Shown in pieces: positions 9,108 to 18,093 of a DNA stretch of 64,000 nucleotides. Where the stretch lies: NCBI RefSeq assembly GCF_003403095.1, contig NZ_CP031555.1:248001-312000 (forward strand), in the 5' to 3' direction. A model generated the notes under the pieces. The model did not search any database, was not told where the DNA came from, and worked only from the letters and a program-made list of their open reading frames with translations. Position 1 is the first letter of the stretch, and each line of letters begins with the position of its first letter. The DNA is from Thalassospira indica. Lineage in GTDB: Bacteria; Pseudomonadota; Alphaproteobacteria; Rhodospirillales; Thalassospiraceae. The position numbers and the translations under genes were made by a program.

Positions 9108-9539
9108 TCAGATGAACAGCATCTCGCCATTCTGTTTCGCATCATTCAGGAACGTAACAACACCGCCGGTCTCAATCGCCAATTCTTCACGCTTTGCCTG
9201 ATTTTCAAGGCCAAGGGCGCGCAGGCCCATCTCGCAGATCATGAACTTGGCATTGAGGCTGGCACAGGCCGACAACAGTTCTTCGAAAGTGCCGATGCCG
9301 CGCGTTGAGTAACTAAGGTCAATCGATGTCGCCGTCGCCCCGTCAACCTCAGTGCGCAGATGACGCCAACCCGACGGTGCAAACAGCGCCCGGCTGGCAT
9401 CCATGGTGAAGAACAGTGTCACTTCACGGCCCGATGCCAAGGCGGCAGACGCCATTACGAGGGCGTAATGAACCTTTTCATAGGTCCCGGAAAACACCAC
9501 GAGGGAGAGCTTTTTGGGCGTATCAGACTCAGTGCTCAT
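9108..9539 (-). CDS. DsrE-family protein (predicted sulfur-handling)
   Basis: A 143-residue protein of the DsrE/DsrF-like fold (KLSLVVFSGTYEKVHYALVM at the N-terminus). It has two cysteines at positions typical of this family, in LLSACASL and FMICEMGLRALG. Members often carry persulfide sulfur or act beside sulfur relays. Its ATG at 9539 lies inside the end of the E1-like gene, overlapping by 11 bases, so translation is coupled and a shared pathway is likely. A longer in-frame start would lie wholly within the upstream gene and was not used. Confidence 0.85.
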   Translation of the reverse strand: MSTESDTPKKLSLVVFSGTYEKVHYALVMASAALASGREVTLFFTMDASRALFAPSGWRHLRTEVDGATATSIDLSYSTRGIGTFEELLSACASLNAKFMICEMGLRALGLENQAKREELAIETGGVVTFLNDAKQNGEMLFI

Positions 9540-10332
9540 GAATAGACAGGTCCTTGATTGTGGCGTTTTCTGAACAGGTCGGGCAGCCCGGATCGCGGGG
9601 CACCCTGATCTTGCGGAACGAGGCGGACAGCGCATCGATAATCAAAAGCTGGCCTGAAAGGCCATCACCAATGCCCATCAGTTCCTTAAGCACCTCCGTC
9701 GCCTGAATGCCGCCAACCATGCCAACGACAGATCCCAAAACGCCTCCCTGCGCACAGGACGGAATGGCGTCTTCGGGCGGCGGGGCGTGATAAATGCAGC
9801 GATAACAGGGATGCGGCGCACCCAGATGGGCCTTGAAGGTCGATACCTGCCCGTCAAAACGAAGGGCTGCACCGGAAACCAGCGTCTTGCCCGCGTGGTA
9901 GCAGGCATCATTGAGTAAAAAGCGCGTATCGAAATTATCCGACCCGTCGGCAATCACATCATAATCGGCAATCAGATCCAAGACGTTGCTGGCATCAAGC
10001 CGGGTGTTATGGGCCTGCACGGTGACTTCGGGGTTCATATCCGCCATGGTCGCCTTGGCACTGTCGACCTTCGGCGTTCCGATATCTTTCATGCCATGCG
10101 CGATCTGGCGTTGCAGGTTTGAAAGTTCGACCGTATCGGCATCGACAATGCCAATCGTCCCGACCCCGGCGGCGGCCAGATACATCGCAAGAGGCGATCC
10201 AAGCCCCCCCGCACCAACGATCAGAACCCGACCGCGTTTGAGCTTCATCTGCCCCGTGCCGCCAACCTCCTTAAGGACGATGTGGCGGGCATAGCGTTGC
10301 ACTTCATTTTCGCTGAAATCGAAATCACTCAC
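9529..10332 (-). CDS. MoeB/ThiF-family adenylyltransferase (E1-like)
   Basis: This 267-residue enzyme of the HesA/MoeB/ThiF family adenylates the C-terminal glycine of a ubiquitin-like sulfur carrier (MoaD or ThiS). Visible features are the nucleotide-binding GAGGLGSPLAMYLAAAGVG, the LSNLQRQI motif with its arginine, and two zinc-binding pairs, CYRC and CPTC. It lacks the C-terminal rhodanese domain of longer MoeZ proteins. The coupled DsrE gene downstream suggests a sulfur-transfer role. MoeB versus ThiF cannot be settled from sequence alone. Confidence 0.9.
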   Translation of the reverse strand: MSDFDFSENEVQRYARHIVLKEVGGTGQMKLKRGRVLIVGAGGLGSPLAMYLAAAGVGTIGIVDADTVELSNLQRQIAHGMKDIGTPKVDSAKATMADMNPEVTVQAHNTRLDASNVLDLIADYDVIADGSDNFDTRFLLNDACYHAGKTLVSGAALRFDGQVSTFKAHLGAPHPCYRCIYHAPPPEDAIPSCAQGGVLGSVVGMVGGIQATEVLKELMGIGDGLSGQLLIIDALSASFRKIRVPRDPGCPTCSENATIKDLSIHEH

Positions 10333-10502
10333 GCGGGTGGGCTTCCTGTCAGAACGTCGGTCATCAAATCAGATGGTAATCCATTAGGCTTTTGCATATA
10401 GCCCATGGAACAGTGGCCTCAAGCAAAGATTTCATATCCATATCGCAACGAAATGCTTTGCTTGCGCACGCAACCACGCCAAAGCCCCGCATTCCGCCAA
10501 TG

Positions 10503-10531
10503 AAAAAGGCCCGGCACATCGTGCCGGACCC
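10503..10531 (-). terminator. Rho-independent terminator after cysK
   Basis: Read leftward, the 7-bp stem CCGGCAC/GTGCCGG with a GAT loop is extended by GC-rich flanks and followed by TTTTT. It lies about 30 bases after the cysK stop. Confidence 0.85.
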
Positions 10532-10558
10532 TTTGAAATCTTTGGTCTTTCAGGCTGC

Positions 10559-11509
10559 TTATTGCAGGCCTTCGAACAACGGGGTCGAAAGATACCGTTC
10601 GGCAAAGCTCGGTATGATCACAACAATGCGCTTGCCTTCGTTTTCCGGCAGCTGGCCAAGCTCGATCCCGGCTGCAACCGCTGCACCGGACGAAATGCCG
10701 GTCGGAAGGCCTTCGATGCTGGCAAGCTTGCGCGCAGTGGCAAAGGCGGTCTCGTTGCCGATGGTCATGACCTTGTCGATGACATCGATATTAAGGTTGC
10801 CCGGAATGAAACCGGCACCAATGCCCTGAATTTTATGCGGGCCGGGCGCGCCACCGGAAATAACCGGGCTGTCTTCGGGCTCAACAGCAACGATCTGAAT
10901 GTTCGGGTTATGCTTTTTAAGCACTTCACCCACCCCGGTCAGGGTCCCGCCAGTCCCGACACCGGCAACAAAGATATCCACCTTGCCGGCGGTATCCTTG
11001 ATGATTTCCTCGGCCGTGGTACTGCGGTGGATTTCCGGGTTGGCCGGGTTGTCAAACTGCTGAAGCATGACCGCACCGTCAATTTCCGAAACCAGTTCCT
11101 CGGCACGGGCAACCGCACCTTTCATGCCCTTGGCCGCCGGGGTCAGATCAATCTGCGCACCCAGAAGCATCAGCATCTTGCGACGTTCCAGCGACATGCT
11201 TTCGGGCATGGTCAGGATCAGCTTGTAACCCTTGGCCGCCGCCACGAAGGCCAGCGCAATACCGGTATTGCCCGAGGTCGGCTCCACCAGGGTTGCGCCC
11301 GGCTTGATCTTGCCGGATTTCTCGGCATTTTCGATCATCGCCAGACCAATACGGTCCTTGACCGAGGCCAGCGGGTTAAAGAATTCAAGCTTGCCGATCA
11401 GATCGGCTTTGACACCTTCGGCCTCTGCCAGTCGCGAAAGGCGCACCAGCGGCGTTGCGCCAATGGTGTCGATGATGCTGTCGTAAATCTTGCCGCGAAA
11501 CTCAGTCAT
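10559..11509 (-). CDS. cysK: Cysteine synthase A
   Basis: This 316-residue PLP enzyme converts O-acetylserine and sulfide to cysteine. The PLP lysine is in [10 protein letters not shown], the phosphate-binding loop and substrate loop are [12 protein letters not shown], and the [11 protein letters not shown] glycine loop follows. ATG 11509 is chosen because GAGGAAAAC precedes it directly; upstream in-frame codons are not conserved. It follows an Rrf2-type regulator gene on the same strand, about 200 bases away, and ends at a strong terminator, so it is probably monocistronic and controlled by cysteine supply. Confidence 0.96.
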   Translation of the reverse strand: MTEFRGKIYDSIIDTIGATPLVRLSRLAEAEGVKADLIGKLEFFNPLASVKDRIGLAMIENAEKSGKIKPGATLVEPTSGNTGIALAFVAAAKGYKLILTMPESMSLERRKMLMLLGAQIDLTPAAKGMKGAVARAEELVSEIDGAVMLQQFDNPANPEIHRSTTAEEIIKDTAGKVDIFVAGVGTGGTLTGVGEVLKKHNPNIQIVAVEPEDSPVISGGAPGPHKIQGIGAGFIPGNLNIDVIDKVMTIGNETAFATARKLASIEGLPTGISSGAAVAAGIELGQLPENEGKRIVVIIPSFAERYLSTPLFEGLQ

Positions 11510-11560
11510 GTTTTCCTCGCACGTTTCTGTATTTTTGCCATCAAGCACATCTTTGATCTG

Positions 11561-11588
11561 TATTTATCTCGCTATTTATCCGGGTCAA
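11561..11588 (-). promoter_or_regulatory. Candidate sigma70-type promoter of cysK
   Basis: On the minus strand TTGACC (11588-11583) and TAAATA (11566-11561) are separated by 16 bp, about 50 bases upstream of the cysK ATG. This is a motif match only. Confidence 0.4.
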
Positions 11589-11712
11589 ACGGATTGAAAG
11601 ATTTTTTACAGATCCTGTGACGGGCAACGTTCCATAAACTTGTAGTTTTACCTTCAATAGCAGCAGTTTCTTGTGCAATGACGATACACCAAACCGCTGC
11701 ACCCCGATAAGA

Positions 11713-12168
11713 TCAAATGATGAAATCCGGGGACTCTTCAATCCCGCTGCGCAGGCCAGCATCACGTGCCCGGTTGCACAGGTCTTCGACCGTGATTTTT
11801 TCAAGCTGCTTCATCATTTCGTCCTGCAATTCCCGCCACAGCGGACGGACGACTTCCTTGCCCAATGGTGATCCTGCCGGGTCCTCGATCGGGTCATCAG
11901 ATGTTTCCATCGACCGGATCACCGAAACGATATCGGCAAGCGTAATGCGACGGCGTTCACGCGCCAGCCGATACCCCCCGCGTGGGCCACGCACGCCGAC
12001 CAGAATGTCGGCACGCACCAACTGTTGCAACGTCTGTTCAAGATAGCGTTTCGGGATGCCCTGACGCGCGGTGATATCCCGGCTCTGGACCGGCTCACCC
12101 GCCGCGTTATAGGCAATGTCCACGACCGCCTCGATCGCAAACAGCATCTTCTTAGAAAGCTTCAGCAT
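11713..12168 (-). CDS. Rrf2-family transcriptional regulator (CymR-like)
   Basis: A 151-residue Rrf2 winged-helix regulator. The start MLKLSKKMLFAIEAVVDIAY matches the conserved N-terminus of the family, so ATG 12168 is preferred over in-frame starts at 12201 and 12216. The wing motif GVRGPRGGYRLAR is clear. It has a single cysteine (DLCNRA) and so lacks the three-cysteine iron-sulfur cluster site of IscR. With cysK next downstream, a CymR-like role in cysteine or sulfur control is the best guess. Confidence 0.88.
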   Translation of the reverse strand: MLKLSKKMLFAIEAVVDIAYNAAGEPVQSRDITARQGIPKRYLEQTLQQLVRADILVGVRGPRGGYRLARERRRITLADIVSVIRSMETSDDPIEDPAGSPLGKEVVRPLWRELQDEMMKQLEKITVEDLCNRARDAGLRSGIEESPDFII

Positions 12169-12261
12169 CTTTTCACTCAACTCCCCTTGCGGTTCAGCCA
12201 TCCCCCCAGACGGCATAACCAGATAGCGTCAAACCGGATCGACCAGCATGCTTTTCCAGGC

Positions 12262-12726
12262 CTATCGGGCCGGGCTGGCTGTTCCGGTCGAACCGAAACC
12301 ACCCGCACCGCGCGCGGTTTCATTCAAGTCTTCTACGGCGTTCCATTTCACTTGCGTCACAGGTGCGACGACCAGCTGGGCAATGCGCATGCCGCGCTCG
12401 ATTTCAAAGGCCTCGTCACCATGATTGATCAGGATGACTTTGATCTCGCCGCGATAATCGGCATCAATCGTGCCGGGGCTATTCAGGACCGTGACCCCGT
12501 TTTTCGCAGCCAGACCCGACCGCGGACGCACCTGTGCCTCAAACCCGGCGGGCAGGGCGATGGCGATACCGGTTTCGACCATGGCACGTTTGCCCGGTGC
12601 CAGAACCAGCGTCCCGTCAATCGCGGCCTGCAAATCAACCGCGGCTGACTGCGCGGTTGCGTATTCCGGTAACGGCAAATCCGCCCCGTGCGGAAGCTGC
12701 TTTAAATCAACGCTTAAAAGCGACAT
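12262..12726 (-). CDS. dut: dUTP diphosphatase
   Basis: This 154-residue trimeric dUTPase hydrolyses dUTP to dUMP and pyrophosphate, keeping uracil out of DNA and feeding dTMP synthesis. All five family motifs are visible: [44 protein letters not shown] and the C-terminal [10 protein letters not shown]. It follows coaBC after 74 bases on the same strand, a common alphaproteobacterial pairing. Confidence 0.96.
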   Translation of the reverse strand: MSLLSVDLKQLPHGADLPLPEYATAQSAAVDLQAAIDGTLVLAPGKRAMVETGIAIALPAGFEAQVRPRSGLAAKNGVTVLNSPGTIDADYRGEIKVILINHGDEAFEIERGMRIAQLVVAPVTQVKWNAVEDLNETARGAGGFGSTGTASPAR

Positions 12727-12800
12727 CGTCTATCCTTGTCTTGTCCCGGCAGGATCGTCTGCCGTTCTAATCGTTCTGTATGCCTTCCGGGATACGCCCG

Positions 12801-14027
12801 TCAGGAAAAATGTTTGATGATGCGCGCACTTAACGCGCGGGCAACCCCGGTCTTGCTTTGGCGTTCCCACCGTTCATCACTGGTTTCGTCATCGCCTGAA
12901 ATCAGGCAAATCTCGTTATCATCCCCGCCAAAGGTCCCGGTCGCGGGCGCCACATCATTGGCCAGGATCCAGTCACACCCCTTGCGCAAGCGTTTGGCGC
13001 GCGCATGGGCGGTGACATTTTCGGTTTCGGCGGCAAAACCAATGACGAGCCCCGGGCGCATTGGCCCGGATTTGCTGATGGTTGCCAGAATGTCGGGATT
13101 TTCCGAAAGCTTCAGGTCGGGGATCACCCCCGATCCATCTTTCTTAAGCTTCTGACCGGCTTCATCAGCCGTGCGCCAATCGGCGACCGCCGCGGCACAC
13201 ACGGCAATATCGGCGGGAAGGGCGGCCTGCACGGCCTCCAGCATCTCGCGTGCAGTTTCGATGCGCACGACCTTAACCCCTGCGGGATCGGGCAGGGTTA
13301 CCGGACCCGTCACCAGCGTCACATCTGCACCGGCCTGTGCCAGCGCCTCGGCGATGGCATGGCCCTGCTTGCCCGAGGACCGGTTGGCGATATAGCGCAC
13401 CGGATCAATCGGCTCGTGCGTCGGGCCGCTGGTGACCACCGCCTTTTTACCGGCAAGGGGTTTGGGCGCGTCTTGCTGTTCCAGGAAATCAACAACACTT
13501 GCGATGATCTCGGCCGGTTCGGCCAACCGGCCCGATCCGAATTCGCCGCAGGCCAGGTCGCCAGACGCTGGGCCGACGCGCAACACGCCACGGCTTTCAA
13601 GGGTGGCGATATTGGCTTGCGTCGCCGGATGGTTCCACATCTCGACATTCATCGCTGGGGCAGTCATCACCGGCTTGTTGGTCGCAAGTAACGCAGTTGT
13701 CGCCAGATCACCTGCCTGTCCGGTCGCCATCTTGGCCAGAATATCGGCACTTGCCGGGGCGACCAGCACAAGGTCCGCCTCACGCGACAGGCGGATATGG
13801 CCCATTTCCGCTTCGTCGGTCAGGGAAAACAGATCCTGATAGACCTTGTTTTCGGTCAGTGCCGCAACCGAAAGCGGTGTCACGAACTCGGCCCCGCCCT
13901 TGGTCAGGATGGCGCGGATATGGATCCCGCGATCACGCAACCGGCGGATCACCTCAAGCACCTTATAGGCGGCAATGCCGCCCGAGATGATCAGAAGGAC
14001 ACTCTTTCGATTTAAGTCACTTGGCAC
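12801..14027 (-). CDS. coaBC: Bifunctional phosphopantothenoylcysteine decarboxylase / phosphopantothenate-cysteine ligase
   Basis: This protein of about 408 residues carries out two steps of coenzyme A synthesis. The N-terminal flavoprotein CoaC domain has SGGIAAYKVLEVIRRL and the PAMNVEMW substrate motif. The C-terminal CoaB ligase domain has TSGPTHEPIDPVRYIANRSS and the late SENPDIL region. The start is not clear: GTG 14027 (beginning MPSDLNRKS) is used here, but TTG 14039 is in frame four codons earlier. It heads the coaBC-dut unit. Confidence 0.94.
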   Translation of the reverse strand: MPSDLNRKSVLLIISGGIAAYKVLEVIRRLRDRGIHIRAILTKGGAEFVTPLSVAALTENKVYQDLFSLTDEAEMGHIRLSREADLVLVAPASADILAKMATGQAGDLATTALLATNKPVMTAPAMNVEMWNHPATQANIATLESRGVLRVGPASGDLACGEFGSGRLAEPAEIIASVVDFLEQQDAPKPLAGKKAVVTSGPTHEPIDPVRYIANRSSGKQGHAIAEALAQAGADVTLVTGPVTLPDPAGVKVVRIETAREMLEAVQAALPADIAVCAAAVADWRTADEAGQKLKKDGSGVIPDLKLSENPDILATISKSGPMRPGLVIGFAAETENVTAHARAKRLRKGCDWILANDVAPATGTFGGDDNEICLISGDDETSDERWERQSKTGVARALSARIIKHFS

Positions 14028-14133
14028 TGTGATTACCAATTAATTACGGTTAAGAAGTGTGGTTAACCTACATTGTCCCCTAATCGGGCGCAAGAACCCA
14101 ATCAAGAACAGGATGAAAGCCACAGGCTAGTTT

Positions 14134-14168
14134 GAAAAACGCCATGCCCGGTATCTGGACATGGCGTT
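14134..14168 (-). terminator. Terminator hairpin after the deacetylase gene
   Basis: Inverted repeat CGCCATG/CATGGCG. Read leftward it is followed by TTTTTC, and it lies 60 bases beyond the deacetylase stop, separating that gene from coaBC. Confidence 0.7.
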
Positions 14169-14230
14169 GATTTTATTTGGATTTCAGATCCCGACGCTGA
14201 ATATCGGGTTTTGCACCATCAAGTGGTTGC

Positions 14231-15484
14231 TTATGGAACGGTATAAAGCATTCCGAACCAGCGCCAGCGTGAATCTGGCCCCATGGCGGTGCAGTTGATC
14301 CGCCAGCGCCCGCTTGAAACCGGACCATCGAGGCGGATTTCAACCCGTTCTTCGCCAAGGCGCGACATGGTCGGCTCCCCTTCGGACGGGTAACAGTTCA
14401 TCGACGGAGCCGGTTCTGCCAGCGTAAAGCCAAAGGCCGGCGGATTACGGGTCAGGGTATAATCGGCCGGTGTGACATCACTGACCACAAGCGGCAGGGA
14501 ATTCGCCGCCAGATTAAACCGGTCCATCGCGCCGTAATGCTCGTTCAGGGCATAGCGTGGCAGATACATAAAATCGGATTCTGTATGCATCGCACCGCTT
14601 TGCTGACCAAATGCCGCGCGATAACCGGCTTCCTTGACCGCAGCGATCACTTCGCCATTGGCCTCCCCATAGGGATAAGCAAAGATTTCCGGCACATAGC
14701 CGAGCTCTTCCTCAAACCGGGCGGCAGAATTGGCGAGCTCTGACTTGACGCGATCAATGTCGAAATCAGGCAAATGAGCATGGTTCTGGCTGTGACCGCC
14801 AATCGTGACACCCGCCTTGGACAATTCGCGCACCATGTCCCAGGTCATGTAGTTGGCATAGCCCGAATCAAGTTGTTCGGTGGAAACAAACACTGTGAAG
14901 GGCAGGTTGTGTTCACGAAACACCGGCCAGGCCTTTTCGTAAACTGAACGATAGGCATCATCGACCGTAATGCCGATGGTGCGATCCGGAAGCCCCTTGC
15001 CATCGGCAAGCGCACTGACGATCTGCGGAACGCCCATGACGGTATAGGGGCCACTGGTCAGTTCTTTGACGTGCTGGTCGAACTGTTCCATCGTGATGTT
15101 GGTCGAAGGATATTCTCCCTCGCCAAAGCGATGATACATAAACACCACGGCCGAGGTCGCGTCTCCGCTTTGCGCAACCATTTCCTGATCCGCACTTTGC
15201 GGCGCATCGGACTGGGTCGCGTCCTGTGCTGTTGCCTCGGTCGTCGGGGCTTCCGGGGTTTCGGCACCATCTGCACCCGTCACCGCTGGCTCAGCCGTTG
15301 TCGCCTCAACCGTTTCATCGGTTGCAGGTGCACTATCCGACGCGATCTGGGCAAAGCCCGCCGTAGCACCAAAAGTAAGCCCAACCGCGAAGGAGACACC
15401 GACAATAAGGCCGTGCATCCTGCGCGGCGGTTTCACCCGCATCACTGCCGAAATTGCGCTGTGCCCTTTGGTCTCAACTGCCAT
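14231..15484 (-). CDS. Secreted polysaccharide deacetylase family protein
   Basis: This 417-residue protein has an N-terminal hydrophobic segment ending in TAGFAQ (likely exported or anchored) and an Ala/Thr/Glu-rich linker of about 70 residues. A CE4/NodB-type domain begins at VVFMYHRFGEGEYPSTN. Metal and catalytic motifs are ITVDDAY (motif 1, glycine replaced by alanine), GGHSQNHAHL (motif 2, HSxxH) and FAYPYGE (motif 3). A C-terminal beta-rich tail of about 100 residues is unassigned. The open frame continues upstream, but ATG 15484 places the signal peptide correctly and follows TGGAAAC. Substrate unknown. Confidence 0.88.
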   Translation of the reverse strand: MAVETKGHSAISAVMRVKPPRRMHGLIVGVSFAVGLTFGATAGFAQIASDSAPATDETVEATTAEPAVTGADGAETPEAPTTEATAQDATQSDAPQSADQEMVAQSGDATSAVVFMYHRFGEGEYPSTNITMEQFDQHVKELTSGPYTVMGVPQIVSALADGKGLPDRTIGITVDDAYRSVYEKAWPVFREHNLPFTVFVSTEQLDSGYANYMTWDMVRELSKAGVTIGGHSQNHAHLPDFDIDRVKSELANSAARFEEELGYVPEIFAYPYGEANGEVIAAVKEAGYRAAFGQQSGAMHTESDFMYLPRYALNEHYGAMDRFNLAANSLPLVVSDVTPADYTLTRNPPAFGFTLAEPAPSMNCYPSEGEPTMSRLGEERVEIRLDGPVSSGRWRINCTAMGPDSRWRWFGMLYTVP

Positions 15485-15736
15485 ATCTGTTTCCAGTATC
15501 TTGCGATCCACCCACGCCGGGGCGCAACTCATTCGCGCCCTCGGATCTCCCCCAGTAGAAAACCCGGCTCCTGCCCCACGCAATGCGTTTTGCAGGGTCA
15601 TTTTGACTTCGAAAATACCAGTGAACCGATTGTTTTTCCACAGTTCATATGAGCTCTTGCCAATTGTCCGCCACATTACAAATCTAATGGTAACCATATC
15701 GAACTTTTGGCAACCACTTCTGATTGATGAGGATGC

Positions 15737-16318
15737 ATGCTTAATTCTGATGGACTTGACCTTCTTTTTCACAATGGCCGCACTCACAATGTCTGGCACG
15801 ACAAACCGGTTGACCCGGCACTTCTCAAAAAGGCTTGGGACCTCACCGTACTGGGACCGACAAGTGCCAATTGCGAACCGATGCGCATTACCTTTGTCAC
15901 CACCGATGAGGCCCGTGCACGCCTTAAACCCTGCCTGGCAGAGGGCAATATCGAAAAAACCATGACAGCACCGGTGACAGCCATCATCGCCCATGACATG
16001 GAATTTTACGAAAAGCTGCCCGACCTGTTCCCGCATACCGATGCCCGGTCGTGGTTTGCTGGCAAGGAAGAGGCCATCAAAACCACCGCATTCCGTAATG
16101 GCACGCTGCAGGCAGGCTATTTCATCCTCGCCCTTCGGGCCGTTGGCCTTGATTGTGGCGGGATGTCGGGCTTTGATAATGCCAAGGTCGATGCCGAATT
16201 CTTTGCTGGAACCCCGTATAAAAGCAATTTCCTGCTCAATATCGGCTATGGCGATGGCAGCAGGCTGTTTGAACGCCAGCCGCGCCTGAGCTTCGATCAG
16301 GGTGCTGAAATCATCTGA
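15737..16318 (+). CDS. Nitroreductase family protein, RutE/HadB-like
   Basis: This 193-residue flavin enzyme resembles RutE, which reduces malonic semialdehyde to 3-hydroxypropionate in pyrimidine breakdown. Matching segments are [11 protein letters not shown] near the N-terminus, [16 protein letters not shown] (FMN binding) and [16 protein letters not shown]. No other rut genes are near, so the pathway link is not supported locally. It is divergent from the deacetylase gene. Confidence 0.88.
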   Translation: MLNSDGLDLLFHNGRTHNVWHDKPVDPALLKKAWDLTVLGPTSANCEPMRITFVTTDEARARLKPCLAEGNIEKTMTAPVTAIIAHDMEFYEKLPDLFPHTDARSWFAGKEEAIKTTAFRNGTLQAGYFILALRAVGLDCGGMSGFDNAKVDAEFFAGTPYKSNFLLNIGYGDGSRLFERQPRLSFDQGAEII

Positions 16319-16351
16319 TCAGTCTTCTGATCACACCAAACAAGAACCTGG

Positions 16352-16381
16352 CCGGCGGGCGCTAAAACACCCGCCTGCCGG
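16352..16381 (+). other. GC-rich hairpin after the nitroreductase gene
   Basis: CCGGCGGG at 16352 pairs with the CCCGCC and GCCGG segments ending at 16381, with one bulged base. No T-run follows, so terminator function is uncertain. Confidence 0.35.
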
Positions 16382-16602
16382 TTGGCGCAAACCGATACGC
16401 TCCCCACATGAGCATCTTGCCCAAAGGCGTTGGGCAGAGGACGGCATCACCACGCACCCGACAGATATTTTCAATCACTTCAGTGCTTAGAAAACTGTCA
16501 TCAAAGTTTTATTTGATCTTTACTGGCCCATAACCATTTTAGGTCCACTTTTGATCACACGCGTGATAAACCGCCGTCACCCCGTTTAAACAGGAGCGTT
16601 AA

Positions 16603-18012
16603 TTGGGTTTCCGCCAATTGATACTTACGGCTTTGGCCGTTGCCTTTCCGGCAGGTGTTGTCTTTGTCGTCCTTGCGGCGATGGAGCAGCTTGGCTGGGG
16701 CACAGCGATCCTGTCTGCGACCGCCGCCTGGCTCGGGGCTGCGGCGATCTTGCGCATCTATTTTGGCGATCTGCGCCGGGTGGCACGCTACGCGACCGAT
16801 CTGCGCGACCGCTATAAAGGCACCCCGCCGCAACATATCAGCTTTGCCGCCGCGTCCGAGCTTTCATCGCTCTATACCCAGATTGCCACGGCATTTCGTG
16901 ATCGCATCGCCCTGCTTGAGGCACAAACCAGCACCGATGCCGAAATCCTTGATCACCTGCCCAACCCGGTGGTGATGGTCAATCGCCATCGCGTGGTTAC
17001 CGGGTTTAACCGGGCGGCCAAGGGCCTGTTTCACAACCTTGAAACCGGCCGTGATCTGACGCGTTTTATCCGTGACCCGATCCTGCTGGATGCCTTTGAC
17101 GATGTCGCAAGCGCGCGCGAAACCATGAAGCATGCGGAATTCGTGCTGGCGGCTGATGCGCACCGTCATTTTGACGTACTGACCGCGCGCCTGCCTGCCG
17201 CTGCCGGCGATCGGAACTTCGTTCTGACATTCTCCGATTTGACCGAGCTTCGCAAACTTGAACAGATGCGCGCCGACTTCGCGACCGATGCCGGGCATGA
17301 ACTGCGCACCCCGCTTTCGGTGCTGCTGGGCTTTATCGAAACACTTGAAGGCCCCGCCAAGGACGATCCCGATGCGCTCAACCAGTTCCTGCCGGTGATG
17401 CGCGATCAGGCACAGCGCATGCAGCATCTGATCGAAGACCTGCTGTCGCTTGCCCGGATCGAGCTTAATGAACATACCCCGCCGTCCGAAGATTGCGATG
17501 TCGGAAAGATCATCGGCAAGGTCGCCAAAAGCCTCGCCCTGAAGGCCGAATCCAAGGGCATGAACATCCGTGTCACCAGCACGCTTGACGACACGGAAAT
17601 GGTTGGCGAGGAAAAGGAACTGACCCAGGTCTTTGTCAATCTGGTCGAAAACGCCATCAAATACGGCCACGCCAATACCGATGTCGAAGTTTCAATCAGT
17701 CTGGCGAAAAACCCGCCGGGTGCACTGGCCCGTTTCCGCCATGACCGCATCATGGCCGTTGCCATCCGTGATCATTCCGATGGCATCGCCCGTGAACACC
17801 TGCCGCGCCTGACGGAACGTTTCTATCGCGTTGATACTGCACGCTCCCGCGCGGTTGGCGGCACCGGCCTCGGTCTCGCCATCGTCAAACATCTGGTGCA
17901 ACGCCACCGCGGTACCATGCAGATCGAAAGCGAACAGGGTGTCGGTTCGGTCTTTACGGTCTATCTCCCGGCCAAAACCGGCGACAATGTCCGGAAACTG
18001 CATTCCGCCTAA
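16603..18012 (+). CDS. PhoR-like sensor histidine kinase
   Basis: This 469-residue membrane kinase has two N-terminal transmembrane segments (residues about 5-25 and 34-52), a PAS domain (about 112-215, ILDHLPNPVVMVNRHR), a HisKA domain with phospho-accepting H232 in AGHELRTPL, and a HATPase domain with NLVENAIKYG and GTGLGLAIVKHL. The architecture is that of PhoR, which senses phosphate limitation and phosphorylates PhoB. Translation starts at TTG 16603, supported by AGGAG six bases upstream. No response regulator is adjacent, so phoB lies elsewhere or the kinase has another partner. Confidence 0.88.
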   Translation: MGFRQLILTALAVAFPAGVVFVVLAAMEQLGWGTAILSATAAWLGAAAILRIYFGDLRRVARYATDLRDRYKGTPPQHISFAAASELSSLYTQIATAFRDRIALLEAQTSTDAEILDHLPNPVVMVNRHRVVTGFNRAAKGLFHNLETGRDLTRFIRDPILLDAFDDVASARETMKHAEFVLAADAHRHFDVLTARLPAAAGDRNFVLTFSDLTELRKLEQMRADFATDAGHELRTPLSVLLGFIETLEGPAKDDPDALNQFLPVMRDQAQRMQHLIEDLLSLARIELNEHTPPSEDCDVGKIIGKVAKSLALKAESKGMNIRVTSTLDDTEMVGEEKELTQVFVNLVENAIKYGHANTDVEVSISLAKNPPGALARFRHDRIMAVAIRDHSDGIAREHLPRLTERFYRVDTARSRAVGGTGLGLAIVKHLVQRHRGTMQIESEQGVGSVFTVYLPAKTGDNVRKLHSA

Positions 18013-18036
18013 GCGACCGGAAAACCTGCAAAAACA

Positions 18037-18064
18037 AAAGGCCAGCAACATCGTGCTGGCCTTT
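18037..18064. terminator. Bidirectional terminator between phoR-like gene and hslU
   Basis: AAAGGCCAGCA and TGCTGGCCTTT form an 11-bp stem with a short loop. It has A/T-rich flanks on both sides and lies between convergent genes. Confidence 0.85.
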
Positions 18065-18093
18065 AGCATATCTGGTCCGATTGAACGTTTCGA

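Noticed and set aside
14040..14080. Repeated TTAA motifs upstream of coaBC resembling CtrA sites
   Set aside because: The spacings are six and nine bases instead of the seven required by TTAA-N7-TTAA, so a CtrA site is not supported.
15485..16036. Upstream extension of the polysaccharide deacetylase reading frame by 184 codons
   Set aside because: It runs antisense through the 5' part of the RutE-like gene, lacks conservation, and would bury the signal peptide inside the protein. ATG 15484 fits an exported enzyme.
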